From the NCBI RefSeq assembly GCF_023065955.2, contig NW_026622908.1:48085367-48149366 (forward strand): 64,000 nt of DNA, given 5' to 3'. The stretch's first letter is position 1. Every line of letters begins with the position of its first letter. The translations under genes were made by a program, and so were the position numbers. Shown here in pieces: positions 58,018-64,000 of the stretch. The notes beneath the pieces are model-generated. The model saw nothing but the letters and a program-made list of their open reading frames with translations, did no database searches and was not told where the DNA came from. Source of the DNA: Ursus arctos. Taxonomy: Eukaryota > Chordata > Mammalia > Carnivora > Ursidae.

Positions 58018-58023
58018 TTTATT
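58018..58023 (-). terminator. TMEM80: TMEM80 poly(A) signal (AATAAA)
   Basis: The minus strand reads aaaataaagagat at this point, about 670 nt past the stop at 58693. The 3' UTR would span about 58000-58692. Confidence 0.75.
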
Positions 58024-58692
58024 TTGACAATATGGCAAAGAGAAAATATCTCGATACTCAAACATGTTATTCCAAACGTGGACAAGAGTGTGACACAGAC
58101 AAACGCAGACAAGTTACTACAGAAATGAACTCAGAGTCCTTCCAGGAGCCCTTGCAGTCTGTGAATGCATTTAACGCAGTACAAACGTTCCTGACGTTTT
58201 CCTGACTGACGCCTGGACACGGGAGCCCTGAAGCCCCAGTGCGGGCCAGTGGCAAGCTGTTCCCCACCACGCTCCCATGCTCTGCCTCCCTCCCCTCAGC
58301 GCTGGGGCCTCAGACCAGCTCCCTGCAGAAGCCCCAGGGGGAAAGGGGCCACCGCTGCAAAAATCCCCACAAACACTGGAGCTTGCTGGCTCCTCTGCAT
58401 TTCTATCTGTTGCAAAGCAGAGCGCACCATCATCTAGGACTCGGCCTGCCGTGAGCCATGGGTCCCAGGCTTCCCACGCCGCCCGCAGCTCCAGGTGGAC
58501 CAGTGTGGAAAGCACGGAATGCCGGCAATTGTGTGAGAGGTGCATGGCATCGTGGCAAAACGGGCACCACCCTCGCCTGCTCCCCTCAGCCGTCAAGCAG
58601 GTTGGCGCACCCAAGAGCGAGTCAGCCGGACACAGCCGAGCTCCCAGGAGGCAGCGTCTGTCTAGAGCTGTCCAGCCCCGGGCACCACGTGC

Positions 58693-60698
<2,006 letters not shown>

Positions 60699-61837
60699 CT
60701 AGAGACGGGCCCTGCCCACACATCCACGCTAGGGCGCACGCCCTGCCGGGTCCTCAGAGGTGCACCTGCAGGTGGCCGGGGGTGGGGGGGTTCTACCCAT
60801 ACTCCTCTGGTGTCACAGGAAATGTCCTTCCTAGCCTGGAACGGGAGAGCTGGGTGTGTCCCTGGTGACTGCGGGCAGGACGGCCTTGGAACACCAGGCT
60901 TCCTTGGGGGCATCACCCTGACTGTGGCCCAGGTTACTAGATAGCAAAGAATGACTTTTTTTTCCACTTTCTTCAAAGAAAATATATTCTCTTGTGCAGT
61001 TAAATGTCTACTAACTTTCCTGAGCACTGTACACTTATAAAATGAGTCTGTAAGTATTCAAAGTGAGGGGTCTTCACTCTCTTGCTCCAGGGGGCCTGGC
61101 GGGAGGCAGGCAGCCACCCAGTCAAGGTGCAAAGCCAAGAAGGAGGGTGATGGAGCCAGCACGCCCCACTGAAGTCCTATCAACTCCCTAAATCTGTTAG
61201 TGACTGTCTCTCCCACTTAAAAGTGGAATTTCTACTCAGAACTTATAGAAAGGGTGTACGTGGGGGTTTAAAGGAACAAAAAGCAGGAACTCAGAGCTGC
61301 CTTCATGCATCCAGCCAATGAGCCCTCAGGTGCCGTCCTGTGAAGGCCTGGGCCTGAGGCCAGCTGAGGGACAGGGGACACAGCAGAAGGATACCACCAC
61401 GGAGGAAGCTCTCCCTGGAAAAGAAAGCATATAGGTCAGTGAGGCCCCAGGTCCCACCTGGGTGCTTACCTGGCCCATTTCCAACACTGACGGAGGGTCC
61501 CGGCTTCACTCTTTTCTCCCACATTTGCGGAAAGAAGCCACCTTTATCTGGGCCTGCAGCTAGGTCCCTTCCTATCACCTCTGCATCTGTCCCTCTGAGG
61601 AGGACCTGCCGTCTGCTTTTCAGAACCCGAGGCTGGGAGACAGCGTGTCCTCGGGAGCTCAGCGGTGGGGAGGAAGCGAGGCCTCCATCCACGGCTGAGG
61701 TCAGGGCAGCCAGGACAGGCAGATTTCTGCTCCACTGCCAGGGAAGGAGAAGGCCCTGGGCACCAGCAGACAGCAGCTTTTCTCCTCCTCTGTGCTTTCT
61801 GCACGTTTACCTCAGGGATGTAATTAGAGAACTTTTT

Positions 61838-62041
61838 CTTTTTTTTTTTTTTTTTTAAAGATTTTATTTATTTATGTGACAGAGAGACAGCCAGCGAGAG
61901 AGGGAACACAGCAGGGGGAGTGGGAGAGGAAGAAGCAGGCTCCCAGCGGAGGAGCCTGATGTGGGACTCGATCCCGGATCGCCAGGATCACGCCCTGAGC
62001 CGAAGGCAGACGCTTTAACGACTGCGCTACCCAGGCGCCCC
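61838..62041 (-). mobile_element. young CAN-SINE in TMEM80 intron 1
   Basis: T-run, cagccagcgagagaggga, and head ctacccaggcgcccc. agagaactttttct is duplicated on both sides (61827 and 62043). Near-consensus. Confidence 0.92.
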
Positions 62042-62049
62042 TAGAGAAC

Positions 62050-63440
62050 TTTTTCTGATTCAGGGTACAGATCTGTTGTTTTCTTTGTTTTTGTTTTTGT
62101 AATTGATGATAGATACTTGCTTTCCTCTAGAATTTTATACATTGCCCCAAATCTCACTCAAATAATAATTTCCTACAGCGGCAATCCAATTTCTTCCCAT
62201 GGTGTCTCTTGGACCTTCTCCCACCCCACAGCAGGTAACGTGTTTCCGCTCATCGTGAGATGACAGCCTCTCTGCCCATGAAATGGTTCTGAGTTTGAAG
62301 GATCTTTGACTAACTCTTTGACTGAACTGCCCTGGGGCAGATTTCCTGTCCCAAGAGGCTCACACTAGTGGCACTTCTGTGACATGTAGAAACATCAGTA
62401 ATAGTTTAGAATTTGGCAAACATACCCTTCAGAAGGAGACTTGAGCTATATTGCCCAGCAGCAAGCAAGACAGCGATGTGAACCATCTGTCTGTCTTCTC
62501 TCCAATTCCACTTCCCCTTACGCCCCAAGGGGGCAGGAGAGAAACTCTCAGCCTTGCTGAGTTTTTGTGGGGACATCAAAGCAGATTCGGGCCTTCTGTG
62601 GAGTCTCGCTGGGGCAGGGTCTTAAATGCTCAGCACAGCGAATGAGTAACAGATTCAGAGCTCAGCATCCAAGAGAGGCAGCACATGGCAGGGAGCCGGT
62701 AGCCGCAGGGAGCAGGGAAGCCGAGCGGAAACCTGATCCGTTCTTTTCCAGGCCCTAGCTAACCTAGGCTGCCTAGATACTTGCCATTATTTGGGTGGAT
62801 TTCACATTAATTGGGGTTTTCCTCCCTTTTGATTCTTCTCTTGAAGGTTGGCTTCAGACACTTCAAATCTATTTGCCAGCCAACCATTGTCATAGGTCAG
62901 AACTGTGAGGGCTCAGGAACAAAAAATGTATAAAAACCGTACGTGATGTGGGGTTTAAATAATTAACATTAAAGGTGGCTACAATCAGATGGGCTGTTCT
63001 GTGGACTTCAGACAGGAAGGAGCTCATTCTAAGTACAGCCCTGGCTTTTAGGACCTAGCATTTTTGGTCAGTGAGTTACTGTAACCACAGAGGCTGTGAA
63101 CAGGTGTTTCAGAAGTTCATGCGGAAGTACGGACAAATGCTCCCCCGAGATGATACACGAGGTGTGCAGAGCTCCTGGTCTGGCCCGAACTTCCTTTCAC
63201 CGAATGCAGACACGCCTCATTGCCAGTGGCCTCCCACCAAGGTCTGGCGATCTGGGCCCTCAGGGATGGCTCTGAGTCAAACGCGCAGACGGCTCAGACC
63301 TCAGCTCCCCCCCCTCCTCTCTGCCCTCCAGCCAGTAACAGCCGTGCAGGACGGAGGCGGGAAAAGCGGGCTTTTGCGTCCAGAGTGGACGCTAAACGAG
63401 ACAAAGGTACCTCGGAGCCCAGAGTAACACAGCCGCCTGC
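62050..63440 (-). other. TMEM80: TMEM80 intron 1, no further feature
   Basis: AT-richer intronic sequence; I see no additional exon or repeat that I can name. Confidence 0.4.
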
Positions 63441-63447
63441 CACTCAC

Positions 63448-63516
63448 GCGCTTTCTTTTCACGACACGTGTGCACACGACAGCTGTCAGGGCTGCTGAGA
63501 GCTCAGCGCTGTACAT
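63448..63516 (-). CDS. TMEM80: candidate first coding exon of TMEM80
   Basis: An ATG at 63516 (MYSAELSAALTAVV) opens 23 codons to a strong donor, gcgc|gtgagt (last exonic base 63448). The phase is 0, as the next exon at 60650 needs, giving a 146-aa total. Weak alignment of its Pro-Arg-rich upstream and SAELSAALT with the human PRRGRG...STVLSSVPLQ is suggestive only. It may be a different isoform, or the true exon may lie elsewhere. Not well supported. Confidence 0.4.
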
Positions 63517-63599
63517 GGCGCGGCGACGGCGGGGACCTGGTGGCCCGGGCAGGATCGGCACCAGCAGGGGCAATCCCACCGGCAGGTGCCACCACACCC

Positions 63600-64000
63600 C
63601 TCCGTGCCCGGCATTCTCACAGGTGCTCTGTCCTGGACACGAAGCTGCTGGCGACTGCGACAGGGTGCCCCGGGCCGCGACAAGCCTCCGCCCTGGCCTC
63701 AAGGCACACGGGCCCGTCGCTCTCTGGAGCGTGCAGCTGCCGCGGCCGGCCACGGTGCCCGGCGCGCTCGGGGCGCAGCGCCCGGGGCCCACCGCAGCGT
63801 GCACGCGGCCCCCGAGGGCCGGCGGCGGGGGACGTTCCCCCCCCCCGGGGCGTGCACAGCCGGGCGTCTGCGCCGAGCGGGGCGCCGGCCAGGGGAGGGC
63901 AAGAGGCGCCCAACGGCCCGGGGCCGCACCCCGCCGACACTCAAGACGGCCGAACAGCAACAGCTGGGAGCCGCTCCAGACCCGTCCGCCTTTCCACCAC
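63600..64000. promoter_or_regulatory. CpG island at the right edge, likely shared promoter
   Basis: The last 400 bases are very CpG-rich, on the 5' side of TMEM80. In human, TMEM80 and DEAF1 lie head to head and share such an island, so the divergent gene is expected just beyond the window. No DEAF1 coding sequence is visible inside it. Confidence 0.65.

Overview
This is a vertebrate nuclear chromosome segment from a carnivore, not a microbial or plasmid region. It has split genes with GT-AG introns, CpG-island promoters and many tRNA-derived CAN-SINEs. Several SINEs resemble the bear/panda subfamily, so a caniform, probably ursid, genome is the best guess; the family-level call is an inference from memory. 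Four protein-coding genes are recognisable, in the order GATD1 > < TALDO1 < EPS8L2 < TMEM80. This is the conserved block found at human 11p15.5, seen here in inverted orientation.

Layout. Bases 1-7200 are intergenic, with an old antisense L1 and two SINEs. GATD1 (+) runs from a CpG-island start at 7702 to a stop at 12986 in 8 coding exons (220 aa). It converges on TALDO1 (-), with start 24640, stop 16143, 8 exons and 337 aa. Bases 25-38 kb are a gene-free, repeat-dense interval: LTRs of an endogenous retrovirus type (two of them in opposite orientation), L1 fragments, SINEs and simple repeats. EPS8L2 (-) spans about 56-38.5 kb, with a CpG island at 55.7-56.3 kb, start codon at 53338, stop at 39363, 20 coding exons and 717 aa. 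Its intron 3 is over 6 kb and carries an L2, L1 pieces, a SINE and a roughly 600-bp minisatellite of about 20-bp units. TMEM80 (-) occupies 63.5-58.0 kb. Its last three coding exons are clear; its first is uncertain. The right-hand CpG island is probably shared with a divergent neighbour (DEAF1 in human) beyond the window.

Functionally these are unrelated housekeeping or epithelial genes kept together by ancient synteny: a DJ-1/PfpI-like protein (GATD1), a pentose-phosphate enzyme (TALDO1), an actin/Rac adaptor (EPS8L2) and a four-helix ciliary-type membrane protein (TMEM80). All exon joins were worked out by hand from splice sites and reading phase, and the totals close in frame for all four gene models. 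I found no new multi-gene system. The points of most interest are regulatory motifs in the GATD1 promoter, tandem repeats near TALDO1 and inside EPS8L2, the head-on LTR pair, nested SINEs with intact target duplications, and a SINE lying beside an EPS8L2 splice donor.
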